Positions 1-11,800 of a DNA stretch of 64,000 nucleotides are shown piece after piece (position 1 is the stretch's first letter; each line of letters starts with the position of its first letter). The notes under the pieces were generated by a model. The model saw only the letters and a list, made by a program, of their open reading frames with translations. It was not told the origin of the DNA and ran no database searches. The stretch is from Phoronis australis. Taxonomy: Eukaryota > Phoronida > Phoronidae. The stretch lies in contig NMRA01000192.1 in the NCBI GenBank assembly GCA_002633005.1, forward strand, positions 600,644-664,643, in the 5' to 3' direction. The position numbers and the translations under genes are program-made.

Positions 1-246
1 AACCATCAATCTTATCCTCACATTTTCTTCAAATGTCCCCTCATCGAATACCTGAGAGACTCACTCTTTCGTGCACTCAATGATAACCAATCAATTGTTA
101 ACGCTCTCAATTCTTGTAATACTATCCCTACTAGAGTTTCATTATTACTGAATAGTAGTCCTAACCTTGACTTCGTTCTCAACAAATTCCTCCTAAGCAA
201 CGTTAGCAAATTTTTATGTACCGTTTATCAATATTGTTGCATCTGA
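1..246 (+). pseudogene. C-terminal fragment of a LINE reverse transcriptase (truncated at window edge)
   Basis: Frame 1 is open from the window edge to a TGA at 244-246. It reads HIFFKCPLIEYLRDSLF near its start, which resembles the H-F-x-x-x-C-P-L-x-x-x-L-R motif that closes many non-LTR retrotransposon ORF2 proteins. The remaining ~65 residues have the usual short helical tail, and AT-rich 3'-UTR-like sequence follows. Only the 3' end lies in the window, so the clade cannot be given. It could be a dead copy. The call rests on this one motif and the position of the stop. Confidence 0.5.
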
Positions 247-1111
247 TTTCCCTACATTAATCTGTATATATATATTTTTAAATATCTGTAATAGCATATC
301 TAACTATTGGAATACTTATTTTAGATACTACTTAATTGTATATACCTCTATGTATATAAGTTTCATTTATGAATTGTTTACAACCCAGATATAATGCTTC
401 GCGGTTTCTGGGTTTGTTATTATTTCTTTGTATGTTCTGTGTATCCTTCAATAAATATATATCACTTTTAAAAAAAACGAACTCGAAACTATTTTTGGCA
501 ATTTCTCTGCTCCTTTTGTGCGAACTTAAGATAATTGGTTATCAGACTGTGCTCGAATACATTATAGTTTATGCATAGGAGTTTCTAGTTCAAGTTTGCC
601 CTTGAAGACCCTTATATTTGTGCTACGAGCTCGAGTAAAAACTCGAAATTTCGAGTTCAAACTCGATCTTATTGCTTTAATATTGGGTTTACAGACTGTG
701 AACTAAGGGCAATAAATTATCTACGTAAGTGTACTCGAGCATAGAATAGTAGACACTTATCTTGAGTTCGCCCAAAAGTAGATTAGAAAATGCCAAACCT
801 AATTTCGAGTTCCATTTCGAGTAAAAAGATTGGAGACCGGGCCCTGGTATCTGAGCACTCTTGCAATGTCCAACTATGTCGAGAAACGTCAGGTGCTAGC
901 CTACAGTCTTTGATATTGAACGAGTCACTACCAATTACATTTGGTCTAGGTTTCCGACACTCTGCATGTTTGAGCTTTGATGGTATATGTTAGCTATAAA
1001 TTCATGAAATCGGAATAGGAACTACCGTGCAACAATATAATGGCATACCTGTTCGTCCGGACTACTTATAAACAATCTCACCCCCCCCCCTCCTCCAGAG
1101 TTTTACGTTCA
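247..1111. other. Non-coding stretch with a diverged interspersed repeat
   Basis: No credible gene. Roughly 500-680 resembles 15840-15960: both contain AGT(T/C)CAAGTT(T/A)GCCCTTG followed by GACCCTTA and then TCGAG/CTCG-rich sequence. A poly-C tract sits at 1081-1090. Confidence 0.4.
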
Positions 1112-1176
1112 CATGGGCGGCGCAACATAGGGGGCTGGGGTATAGCCCCCACTTTTTTAATGCTGCGCCACCCATG
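1112..1176 (+). mobile_element. Foldback mini-element, copy 1 (65 bp)
   Basis: Begins CATGGGCGGCGCA and ends TGCGCCACCCATG, which are imperfect reverse complements. The interior has GGGGGCTGGGG, TATAGCCCCC and a T tract. It is one of five copies in the window (1112, 1618, 5204, 15684, 63171) and has the same internal orientation as the copy at 15684. It is too short to encode anything. I infer a non-autonomous MITE-like element; no target-site duplication is clear. Confidence 0.75.
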
Positions 1177-1500
1177 GTTTAACATGAACAAGTAGAACGA
1201 AGCTTATCCATTAATCGTCACTGGTCAGACTAAATTAGATAATCTAAAAATAATTCTACAGTATGTGAATGTTGCTTGGTGAAATGTCAGATTAAAATTA
1301 TACTTGCGTGGAATATATTTTGGTCCAATTCAGATCTAGATGTGGTACCACCCAAACTAATCTAAACAGGACTGACCTCATCATGGTAAATAGCTCCATC
1401 AGTTTCAGAAACTAGTCATATCTCATTGTTATCTCGCATGATTGACTAGTCAGCGGAGCCGGAGTCATTCAGTAACTACAATTCAGGAACGAACTGCATA

Positions 1501-1592
1501 GCCCCAGTGGCACAATCGGTCAGCGCGCCGTACTTATAGTCAGTACATGTCACGTAATGCGGAGGTTGTGAGTTCGAGCCTCACCTGGGGCA
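1501..1592 (+). tRNA. tRNA-Ile (anticodon UAU) with an 18-nt intron
   Basis: The seven-base acceptor stem GCCCCAG (1501-1507) pairs with CTGGGGC (1585-1591); A1592 is the discriminator base. The anticodon stem CCGTA/TGCGG encloses a loop with anticodon TAT at 1535-1537. The intron 1539-1556 lies one base 3' of the anticodon, the standard nuclear position. The T arm GTGAG-TTCGAGC-CTCAC is perfect and carries the B box. The D stem GCAC/GCGC has one A-C mismatch. Animal tRNA-Ile(UAU) genes characteristically contain an intron, and the body closely matches that family. The gene reads AUA codons. It lies between two foldback-element copies. Confidence 0.95.
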
Positions 1593-1617
1593 ATTTGCTT
1601 TTTTATTTCATCTAGTA

Positions 1618-1688
1618 CATGGGCGGCGCAGCACTGAAATAAGTGGGAGCTATGCCCCCTCCCAGCCCCCTATGGTGCACTGCCCATG
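1618..1688 (-). mobile_element. Foldback mini-element, copy 2 (71 bp)
   Basis: CATGGGCGGCGCA at the start and CACTGCCCATG at the end form terminal inverted repeats. The interior is in the opposite orientation to copy 1 (A tract and GTGGGAGCTATGCCCCC, then CAGCCCCCTATGG). It starts 26 bp downstream of the tRNA gene. Confidence 0.75.
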
Positions 1689-4600
1689 GAGGGGCGTGAA
1701 AGGATCCCCCAGTAATAGTGTATCACAGGACGACGTAACATCCGGTCATTCTGGTCAATTAGAAAAAACATTCATACATGTTGAGAAGTACAAAAAGATA
1801 CTGCGTCACCTGCAAGCATTACGAAGTGCCTTTGTGGTTAATGCACCTGTCTGCAGCAAAAACAAGAAGGGACGATTGCTTTACTAAAATTTGTTATTTG
1901 TGACACACTGGGGTAACAAAACGTCAAACAAAACAACAAAGCCCACAATATTTTACCAGCTCATTCCCGTGTCATGTGTTTACGACAAACGTCCAAATCA
2001 AGGCATTCGAACTGATCCTCACACATTTTCCTGCGTGTCGGTAGTCTAATCTTTTCTTAGGACCCCTCTCCGTTGGCGCTGTAACCGGGTATGCCGGTTC
2101 CCCATTCGAAAAGCAAACTATCTTTAATTGGACATGGCTTGGGTCATTAGATTGCGACTGACATAATAAACTATTAACCCGATTTCCCTTAAACCGCGGT
2201 TACGGTGATCCCAGCTACATTTTGTCATTGACACAAAAATCTACGCAGTGGAACAGACCGACTCGTGTTGGTTTATATATCGGTCATAGTTGAGAACGGA
2301 GAATTTTGCATTTCGCAAAGCATAGTTGCAGTGCCCTAGGAAGAAACACAGATCTATAGTGTGTGTGATATTCACTATAAATAGATCGGTTAGCGTATTC
2401 TGTTCACAGTATTTCTCTAAAATTATGTATTTCTGACGTCATTCCGGAGCTGGTAGGCCATTTTAATCCATAAGCTTGCTGAAAAAGAGTAAGACTCTGT
2501 CCGCTTACCGCCATTAATTCGCTGCTGCTCTGTTACTTTGACTTGAAAAAACCCGGAATAGAATCTAGTTGATTTCCTGTTTTTACAGCCCACAGTCGCT
2601 GACGCAAACTCCGGCCTGTATTTGATTTGATTGTAACGTCCTCGTGTGAATGAAATTACCGCGGCTACCCGATTGCTAGTCCCTGGCGTATAGTCACGGG
2701 AAATGTAACTCCAAGAAAATCAGGGATCTGGATTCTTTTGTTAACGTAACATCACACACGGTTGAATTCCCCTTTAAGATTGATTTCCGTTATGGATTTA
2801 ATTAATGACGTTATTAAACAGGAAATGTCTTTAATTTGAAGGACATATGTATAGAACAAAGGGTGTTTATATTATCGTCCAAGCAAGTTTCGTAAAAACT
2901 GTTGTACATAGATAACTGTTTATTTCATCTTAAGGAATTGGACAAAAGTGATACAATTACTGCCCGGAAATCGAAAACACCCTAGCGGACTCGCAGGGAA
3001 CCAGCGAAATGTGACCAAGAGCAACTGACATCTGAGTGGTCGCAGCCGATGGTCTTCGTGTACAGCCAGAACATCTTGACTAAGTACGGAGCTTTGCGTC
3101 TCTGGCAAATGATGCATTCTTTACTATGGAGCAGTACAATGTTGGTTTTAAGGTTTCATCTATTTTATTATGTATTAATTGCTCTAAACCAGTATCTTAC
3201 ATGGAAACAAATGTGCACGTGGTGTTGGATGGAGGAGTCTGTGTCCACGTGCCGCGGACTTACTGTCTTCTCTTGATTACAAATGGCCCTGTCATACATG
3301 TACATGAAAAACGATAAATCGCCATAGAGAAATTGAATGTTGGCTCACTTAACTCATTCCAACGCAAATAAGATCATATCGCTTTAATGAATTAATGCAT
3401 CGGGTATTTGCTATCTGTTGTCGTTGACATTTGATAGATTTCTTTCCGCATTAAGTCAATATGCCTCTTGATCTAAAGATTATAGTTTTTTAAATAGCCG
3501 CGGTTCAGGACCGTTGAGGTTTTTCTGGGTACTGTACAAAAGGGGAGAAAGGCGCTTCTGCCAAACTGCAACTCGGCGTTAACGTGCACATTTTGAAGCA
3601 ATATAATGACTTGTTTACCAAATGGCGATGAGAAAATGATGCAGAATTATTTGATGTTCTTGAACATGCTTCAGAGAAGGTTTTCGTTATTGTTGCTATA
3701 ATCTAAAATGCCTATACATATCATGACCACGTTCTTTCCACAACTGGCACGACAAAGATCTTGACTTTCATTTTCCACTTCAAGAGCTGTTTAGAAATTT
3801 CCATGAGTGGTCTAACTGTTCTTGTGCCAGAGGTCCGGATTTTGTAGCATTTTAGCGTTACGGGATCGTGGCCTAATGATACACGCGGGCTAAATCTCGT
3901 GATGCGAAACCACCCGCTTTCTGGATATCACTACGCGAGCCAGCTTTTTGTAGATGTCTTTTAAGCGTGCGTTCTGTAGACGCTAGAACCTCGCGAAAAT
4001 GCAAAATCACGCAAAACTTCGCAAGACCTTGCCATGTGTACAAACGAAGCACTTGATCACACTAACTTTCTTTGAGATTCTTGCGTTTGCAGAACTGAAC
4101 CCTGAACAATGAAAAAGCGCTATTACGTGCTAACAGTCTAGACTGACATACACTGTACACTGCCAGTGTGCGAGAGGCGCCGCAACAGCTAATGAGAGTT
4201 GAACAGTCTCTTTTTACGGAGGAACTGTTGAAGTGTCTGGCGATAATCTTTACGTCAAATGCAATGGGTAGTGAAAATTCTCATACTAGATAATATTTTA
4301 TTAGAATGGCGGCTGGTCTTATTTTATTCAAGTTTTAAAGATTTACGTAAAAACAGGTGCTATATGCTCTTATATACATGTATTAGAACCTAAAATAAGG
4401 AGACATAACGGAAACCAGGTGAAAAGCTGGCTGCCGTTAAATGAATATAGCACGCAGCTGTACAAGAGATATTTTTAATTTTTTGTCTGTTTAAGTTCAA
4501 AAGATGAACACTTGATAACTTTAAGATTGCGCACGATTTCTTTACATTCCAGTCTGTTCAAAGCGTTAACGACTGGATTTCATTTAGACAGACTTCATTT

Positions 4601-5203
4601 CCATTGGCTTCAGGTGATAGACAGTTAGTGATGATTCGCTAGTGAATATAGTTTGGTAATTGGAGACACCTGATGTCGGAATGCCAGATTGCAAGTGTAG
4701 ACAGCTAGGCAAATCATTGGTACAATTTTTACTGTTGCTAGATGGACATCGTCCTAAACCATTATGACGAGCTTAAATTAGTAAAAATGACACGTTGAGT
4801 GTGGCGTAACGCATCCTGCAGTGTGTTACTGTGTTGTGTCATACTAGGGGAATATAGTTGAAGCTATCTACCTGAAGTTTTTGCACTCGAGCCCTCCAGA
4901 CTTAACACTTTGGGAGAATCAAATTAAACCACATACCTACACGATACCAACTTGCCAAGAAGATCTGATGATTGAGAGTCCCAAGATCTGGAGTCGTTTC
5001 TAAAAATATTTTACTCTTCCGGGAACGTGACCTGTTATAAAATAGCTTGGTTACTTCAGTGCAATCGCGAAATTCATGGCCTGGTTACAAAGACAACTAA
5101 ATTGCAAAAATTGTGTTGAATTATTATAATCATGAAGTTGAATATTTTCTTGCCACTAGTTCAACGTCTAATGTCTGCTAGGATAGTGTTTTGAACCAAC
5201 TAT
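1689..5203. other. Non-coding stretch
   Basis: I see no exon-like segment or RNA gene. Short overlapping frames at 2920-3317 have no recognisable motif. A diverged MITE-like segment lies near 3966-4060 and is listed separately. Confidence 0.4.
3966..4060. repeat. Diverged relative of the 38902-39031 inverted-repeat element
   Basis: GCGTGCGTTC followed by CGCTAGAACCTCGCGAAAA and GCAAAATCACGC parallels the left part of the element at 38902 (CGCTAGGACCTCGCTAAAA, then GCAAGATTTTGCGAGATTACG). The right terminus is not clear here. Similarity was judged by eye. Confidence 0.4.
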
Positions 5204-5276
5204 CATGGACAGCGCAGCACTGAAAAAAGTCATGGCTATATCCCCTCCCCCAGCTCCCTATGGTGCGCCGCCCATG
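5204..5276 (-). mobile_element. Foldback mini-element, copy 3 (73 bp)
   Basis: CATGGACAGCGCAGCACTG opens and GGTGCGCCGCCCATG closes the unit. The A tract and GGCTATATCCCC core match copies 2 and 5 in orientation. Confidence 0.7.
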
Positions 5277-6059
5277 ACTATTACTGTCGGTACATTTGTT
5301 CAGAGTTGGCCAACATTTCACCATTTTTGTTTTTGTTGATTTCGAGCAAATTCAACTTGGCTGCAAACTATTTCTTGATTTAATTACCTTCTGCCTAAAG
5401 AAATATTCCGTAGGTCGTCTGACTTCTGAATTGACAAATTAACCCTGAAGGTTTCCAAATGTTTTCATTAAGTTTCACAGAGTTTGACTACCTCATATCA
5501 CACCCATCGGATTAGTTTCTAGACTAATTGGAATCGCGAAATAGTCATTTCAAACGAACCTCATCGGGATCTGACCAGGGTTTTGACAGGGGAGCAAGAA
5601 AATGTTTATATACTTATGGCTAACGTGAAATGGATGGCAGCAAATTAAAAACTCTTCAGACAAATAGAAGCCAGTGTTGGCCACGAGTCTAACAGATGGA
5701 GATAAATTTTTATCAATCGGCGTCTTTGATTTCCAATTTGGACAATTGACAGACAGCTTTTGATATATGTCATTTACGTTCCTAATTCTAGAACGGTTGT
5801 TAACACTTTCAAAATGTGAACATGATTTATAACCCATGACTATATACGGGTCTCAAAACAACACAAGAGTCCAACACTTTCGAGTTAAGCATGCACTCGC
5901 GTGTTACAGAATTGGGTAGGAAGCTTTAGCTTAGTTTCGGTCACCAGCGCGCAATCGGCTTCGAACAAGCCGATAAGAAGTCACATTCGTGATTGTATGT
6001 ACTTACTTATTTGGAAAGTCGCGTGTGTTGACTCGCCTGATAAGAGTCGTTACTTTGCA
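5277..6059. other. Non-coding stretch
   Basis: No supported gene. An open frame on the - strand (5550-5837) has no recognisable domain and no flanking splice signals that I trust. Confidence 0.4.
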
Positions 6060-6872
6060 TCGTACACACACCACATGAGGGCGCTGTGAAGGAACTTTTC
6101 CATGGTTACTTTCGCATTTAAAAAACTGATGATTGTAACGCAGTGGCAGACTTACGGGTTTTTTACTTTCACTAAATATATACGTTTACTGAGTTAAAAT
6201 CTATAGTTTACTAGATATTTTGCTAAACGCAAAGACTTGACGATAAGATTCTACATACCCTTGAGAATGATGAAGAAGTATTAAGACAAAACTCCAATTC
6301 CTTTTATTGTTCTTATATCGACTTCAACAAGGTGTAATCAGTGGCGGATTTTGGGGGAGGGGGTGAAGGGAGCCATGGACCCCCTGAAATTCTCCCAGAT
6401 TCCAATTGGCAGTTCGAGGGTGCCAATATCTGACGCCCAAAACCCTGGCTAATACTCTGCCCTANTCGTACACACACCACATGAGGGCGCTGTGAAGGAA
6501 CTTTTCCATGGTTACTTTCGCATTTAAAAAACTGATGATTGTAACGCAGTGGCAGACTTAGGGGTTTTTTACTTTCACTAAATATATACGTTTACTGAGT
6601 TAAAATCTATAGTTTACTAGATATTTTGCTAAACGCAAAGACTTGACGATAAGATTCTACATGCCCTTGAGAATATGATGAAGAAGTATTAAGACAAAAC
6701 TCCAATTCCTTTTATTGTTCTTATATCGACTTCAACAAGGTATAATCAGTGGCGGATTTTGGGGGAGGGGGTGAAGGGAGCCATGGACCCCCTGAAATTC
6801 TCCCAGATTCCATTTGGCAGTTCGAGGGTGCCAATATCTGACGCCCAAAACCCTGGCTAATACTCTGCCCTA
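6060..6872. repeat. ~405-bp direct duplication joined by a single N
   Basis: 6060-6464 and 6466-6872 are almost identical, differing by a few substitutions and a two-base indel. They abut at the N at 6465. The second copy continues into unique sequence where the first stops. This is the pattern of two overlapping contigs, or two haplotypes, left unmerged in an assembly, although a true tandem duplication is possible. Confidence 0.8.
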
Positions 6873-6905
6873 TCCCCCCACCCAAAAATCCTGGATCCGC
6901 CCTTG
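6747..6905 (+). mobile_element. Short hAT-like non-autonomous element (~159 bp)
   Basis: Begins CAGTGGCGGATTTTGGGGG and ends AATCCTGGATCCGCCCTTG. The two termini are imperfect inverted repeats of the CAGTGGCGGATCC type seen at ends of hAT-type MITEs. A truncated copy of the same element ends the first duplicate (6339-6464), and a diverged copy lies near 36563-36690. No perfect 8-bp target duplication was found. Confidence 0.5.
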
Positions 6906-8324
6906 TAAAGAATTCATAAAAGGCTACCTACTTCTTATTTTGGTGTTACTTTCTACATAAGGCATTATTTTAAATATCATCCAAACAGTATAATAACAGT
7001 GCAACTGTACGGTTTGTAGGACAAGTTTCCGACTCACTTACATCAGCGCAGCCGCCAAAGAACCAGCATGAACATGAAATAATCATTGTGGTGTAGTATC
7101 CTAGTAGGTTGGCACCAGCCCTCGTTGCAGAGTTAATCGACATCATTTTGCTGCCATTCATCAGCCAAATATTAAGTATGGAGCTGTACTGGATAAAGCA
7201 AATGAGCCTGTGAGGAAAGGTCAGTAAAATGCAAATTTCTCTGAAAATATCAAGTAAATGGCGAGAACAGCTCCTCATAATAAATGTAAGCTATCAGTCC
7301 GTGAATGTTACTGGGCTGTAGTTATTCTTAGAGCCTCGATCTCGGTCTGCCGATGTCGGGGTGACCGGCGATAGGAACAATAAGCCAAAGTTGTAATGGA
7401 GTGCAAGCTTTGATTGTAATAAATAAAAGACCGGGATATAGTGGGGGCATGAATATTGACCTTGTTATGAACACTGTGAACACTTGTCTGGTCCCGCAAA
7501 TTACCGGATTAATAATTAATTATCGGAATTTTTAAATGAGCTTCAAAAGTGAGAACAGGCCAGTGATATACAGGCTAATTATGATAATGCCTAGTATTTT
7601 GGGAATAACTTAACGGCAAAATGTTGACAGTATATATAATTCGAAAAACATACGTTTACACATGTTAGCTTACACGGAAAAGCACTCGAACCGGTAAATT
7701 CGCTCTACCTAATTACATGTTCAAGATGGAGGACGAAACCATGTATTGTGCTATGTATATGTAAAGGTGGCTTAGTGCCGCAGCCAATTCGCACAGTTTT
7801 TAAGATCTAGTTGTGATAGTCCGTTTTGAAGTATGCATTGCAAGTAGGTTCATTGAATCTGGTATGTTTGTCGTTGAAAATCAGAAAAGTCCACTTATTC
7901 GGCTGTAAATTTCACTTTCTACACAATCATGGGCGTCTCCCTGCAACAGTGTGGCCGTTACTAGGGCCTCTGTTGTCACATATGGGACCCTTCAGACATA
8001 TTAGACTTGGCATAAATCTGGTTGGATGGCAGCACTTTTGTATTATGTAGAAAATTTGACTTAGTAGTAGTAGAATCTATACTGTTGTCTTGAGTCGAAG
8101 TTGTGGTTTTGAGCTGAAAAGTGTCAATTTTGATGAGATTTTTGTCGTCTTTTTCTGTAAAAAGTACAGAAAATTTGAATCTAACACTGGACTTTGCTTA
8201 CTTTTGGGTGAGCGACGTTGCGTCCGTCTCTCACGGACTTCAGCTTCGCTAGCGATGGTATTACTATTCTGGCTAGTAGGTGACGTTTTGAGCAGACGGC
8301 GCGTCATTGAGTCAGGACAATGTC
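6906..8324. other. Non-coding stretch
   Basis: No recognisable exon, RNA gene or element. Open frames of 60-100 codons on the - strand (6970-7499) look like chance. Confidence 0.4.
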
Positions 8325-8440
8325 TCATAAGTGTGGCAGGCGGAACATTAACCCACCTCGTTTATTCAGTGAGGGACTCTCGATGCGTTCATGGAGAGCT
8401 TCCTTGGCACCTCTTCTGTAAGAGTTGAACAAAAGCCACT
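8325..8440 (-). pseudogene. Remnant of a Penelope-like element (GIY-YIG endonuclease C-terminus)
   Basis: Read on the - strand, one frame gives AKEALHERIESPSLNKRGG followed by FRLPHL and a TGA. This matches the K-E-A-I-x-x-R-x-x-x-P-S-L-N-R-x-G-G pattern that ends the GIY-YIG nuclease domain of Penelope-like retroelements. Nothing upstream continues the domain, so this is a small relic. A second relic of the same kind lies at 30847-30990. The call rests on motif resemblance only. Confidence 0.45.
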
Positions 8441-8810
8441 AGTCCATACATGTAGGTATCTGTGCAAACACAGTGGCATTAGTTGAAAGCATACAATGTG
8501 TGCCCTGATTAATTAAATGGTACTGGACATGCTTTACACGTCGCGCCACCAAGAGACGAGTATCACTGCTCAAGTGCTTGTCTGTTCCGAATACAAAACA
8601 CCGTGCAAAAGTGATTTCATAATTTAGGAAATAGCGTTTGATCCGTTACCTAGGGAACATGGTTTGACGATGCGTTGAACATAATCCACTAGTTAACAAA
8701 TTCCCTGGAACCAGAGTTAATTTAGAAAGCATACATGTAGGTGTGGCCAATCGAATGTTCACTCAAAAAAGAAGTGGCTTATGTTAACCGACTAAACATT
8801 TGAATTCACC

Positions 8811-8870
8811 CACGCGCACACGCACGCGTGCGCACACACACACACACACACATACACACAGACACACACA
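8811..8870. repeat. (CA)n microsatellite interrupted by an N
   Basis: Impure CA/CG tract (CACGCGCACACG, then CACACACA with TA and GA interruptions) ending at the N at 8871. The N suggests uncertain repeat length in the assembly. Confidence 0.9.
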
Positions 8871-8871
8871 N

Positions 8872-11800
8872 AGATGAATGTAACACAACGACGTAATTGT
8901 ACAATTGGTTTTGATATCGAGATTCGTGAGAGTAAAAACACTTGAGAGCGAACGAAGCCCGAATTCAAATGGATTTGCTTTTCTTGAAGGTCTGCACTCG
9001 CCGGTGATCTTTGATGACAAGCAACACAAATACACGCTGAGCAAGATGTGATCCGCTTCTCTAAATACTCTCTGTATGACACAAAACATAAATTTTACAC
9101 TCTGGCTCAAATAATTTTGCATGTCACGTATCTCGACTCTATAACCAATGGTAAAAACATGAACGTTATATATTGTTTATATCTAGGGAACAACGATTAT
9201 TTCAGTCACTTATTTTGCTCGGTAACATAAAATGTCTAATACTCCCAGTGGGACGAATTTCAGCAACTGAACTAGTACTTTCACGGTCACTTGCTTTATT
9301 TCCCTATTTCATTTTTCATAAGCATGTCATCTGTCCTCAAATTCCGCTTAGACATGTGCAGTAACGACCGATAATCGATTTTCGACGTCAAAACATAAGT
9401 TTTGTTTAACATAAGCGTTTTACTTCAACGCTTTAACAACCACACCTCGATTTTTTTCCGCAAGCATTTTGAACTTCGTTTTCAAAATCGACGTGGATTT
9501 TCGTTTTAAGCTGCACGTTGTCCCTCTTGAGATGATAATGTCGAACTGTTAACCGCGGTCATCCGATCTTCAATTTATAAGGAATGAGCCGAAGACTTCA
9601 GTAATAGACAATGTGTACATGCGTTAAAATACGTAATTTTAGGTTTGACCAAACCCAGTAAACTCTGAAGTGATTTTTTGAGAGTCTGTCTGCATTCTAC
9701 TTGGTTACAGAAATTGAATCCTACAACGGTAATGAATAATACGAGACCGATTTTAAGAGAGTAATTCGATGTAATTCCAGAAGTGTACTTCGAGTCGAAG
9801 GCTGTTGATCACAAAACCTGATTTTAACTCAAGAAGTTCAGTCGAAACCTGCGCCCAAGTAATGCTAATTTCATACAATTGCAAGTATTTTCAACCTTAA
9901 CTGAACTTGTTAGGAATTTTTGGTTTAATTTCTACTTTTGTTTATTCACCACCTCCTAAAATGGCCGCAGTAGTGAGGTGCATTCTGGGTTCTCATTCAA
10001 CTCCCGCCATATGTAATGAGGTTTCAGCGGAAACCACACACATTTGAAAAAATAAAACATACTAGCAAAATACTGCCAGCACAAAAAGGATAAAACTTAC
10101 GAAACGTTTATATTTTATTGACATCTTTCGACTGACGAATCTCATTACGTGTTTTAAATTAGTGAGTGTAAAAAAGTGCATTTACTGAGAAAATGACGTA
10201 ATACCGTTAACCAGGTGTGTGTAAAAGCGGATGTAAAAGTATACATCGCCTCTCCATGTTGAGGGTAATGAACACTACACGTCACGTTATCTTCAATTGT
10301 ATTAGTTTTATCATAGTTGGACCCATCTGGCAGTTCAGTTTATAAAATCTATAAATTCGTTAGCACACCACACACTATTTTAGCTCTGATCCACGTTATT
10401 TTACTGATAAGAGGCACTTTGATGCGAATGTCGTCCTTGGCGCATACATGTACGCCGACTGTAACGAAACGTGAATGAAAACTACGTGACAACTTAACGG
10501 AGATGTTTTTAAGAATTCAGAGGACATTATAACTTTAATCACTTAAGTCTCTTCCCAGGTTATCAATTTTTCGTACTCTTTAAGTGTTGTCATTTTATTG
10601 AATGTGTTATAAGTAACATGGATATGAGCCAATTTTGAAGGGCGGAGCTTAAATCCGGACTTTTTTGAAACTGTTCTCTCATAGGTGCGCTACCTTGGAA
10701 ATTTCTGCTAGTGGGAGTTACTGTTCCTTTCTACAACATTTTTACTTGCACCACCCGCAGACGTTGTAAAGTAATGACTTCCGTACCGCTGAGCATCAAA
10801 TGACTCACTTAGATTCACGTTTGTTTTGTAATTAACACATGTTTAGTGCGTCAAAAATACGTTGCATTGTTTATTGAAAAAACATGTCGAAATAAAGCTG
10901 GGAGAGATTTCTCCACAGGATGTAGTGGTGTGGTCCAAGAGAGCATAGCCAAATAAACATGTGTTGAGAAATAACATATAAACAATAAAAGCCGCACTCT
11001 TGGTAATTGATACGAATTACATAATAAAAAATTAATATACGCGACCGCACAGCATGTTTCCATTACTTAACTGAGTTCATGACGTCACAGTCGCTGCGGG
11101 AATGTCTGCTTTGCTCTCTTTTTTCCGTTAACTCAACAAGCTCTCGAATTCATGCGTGGAAAGTATTTTAATACTAATCTAAAAAGCATTAAAATGCTTT
11201 TTAGATCACATGTGTCAGGGAAGCAAAAATAAAACCATATATTGTTCTTCACTCACACACAGATTGGCCGTTTTTGGCTGTTTCCTCGATAACGTTACAA
11301 AGACTTTGTTAGCTCTTAATGAAGTTAGTTTTTAACTGCAAGTTAATTGTACAGCCGTTTTCAGTGAATACTTAATAATTATTCCACTGTTTTGATCAAA
11401 ATATGGCAAAAACAGTGTACACCATTGGCATATGGTCTACATGTACTGAGCATGGGTATCATCTGACAGTAACTTAACCACACATACACCGACGGCGGAC
11501 GCAACCTCAAATGAAACGCGCATCTTTTTAGGAACTTTTAATTTTCACTTTCATTTGATGCGTGCGCGCCAGCTAGGTACTGAATGACATGAAAATTCCC
11601 TTGTAAAAAACTAATTGTCGTGATGACGCTTCTTAAAGGGGTAGTAAGCCACCTTTCCTCGAAGAAGGAAACTTTGGATATGGACCACTTGTCGCCATAA
11701 TATTGGTCTCAACGTGTTCCATACTCAGCAGTGACTTTTGGTTTGCAGAGGATTGATTTGACAGTTCGTCATTGCTCTAGACCGTCCTCATCAAGTAACA

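Noticed and set aside
1112-1688. CRISPR-like or microRNA interpretation of the foldback repeats
   Set aside because: Eukaryotic context, only two copies locally with the tRNA gene between them; arms too short and interior too G/C-run-rich for a typical microRNA precursor.
5901-7278. Short frames in and around the N-joined duplicate
   Set aside because: No recognisable motif, and duplicated non-coding sequence interrupts them.
8077-8428. Opposed frames of 83 and 112 codons around 8.1-8.4 kb
   Set aside because: Overlap the Penelope-like relic in other frames; no independent support.
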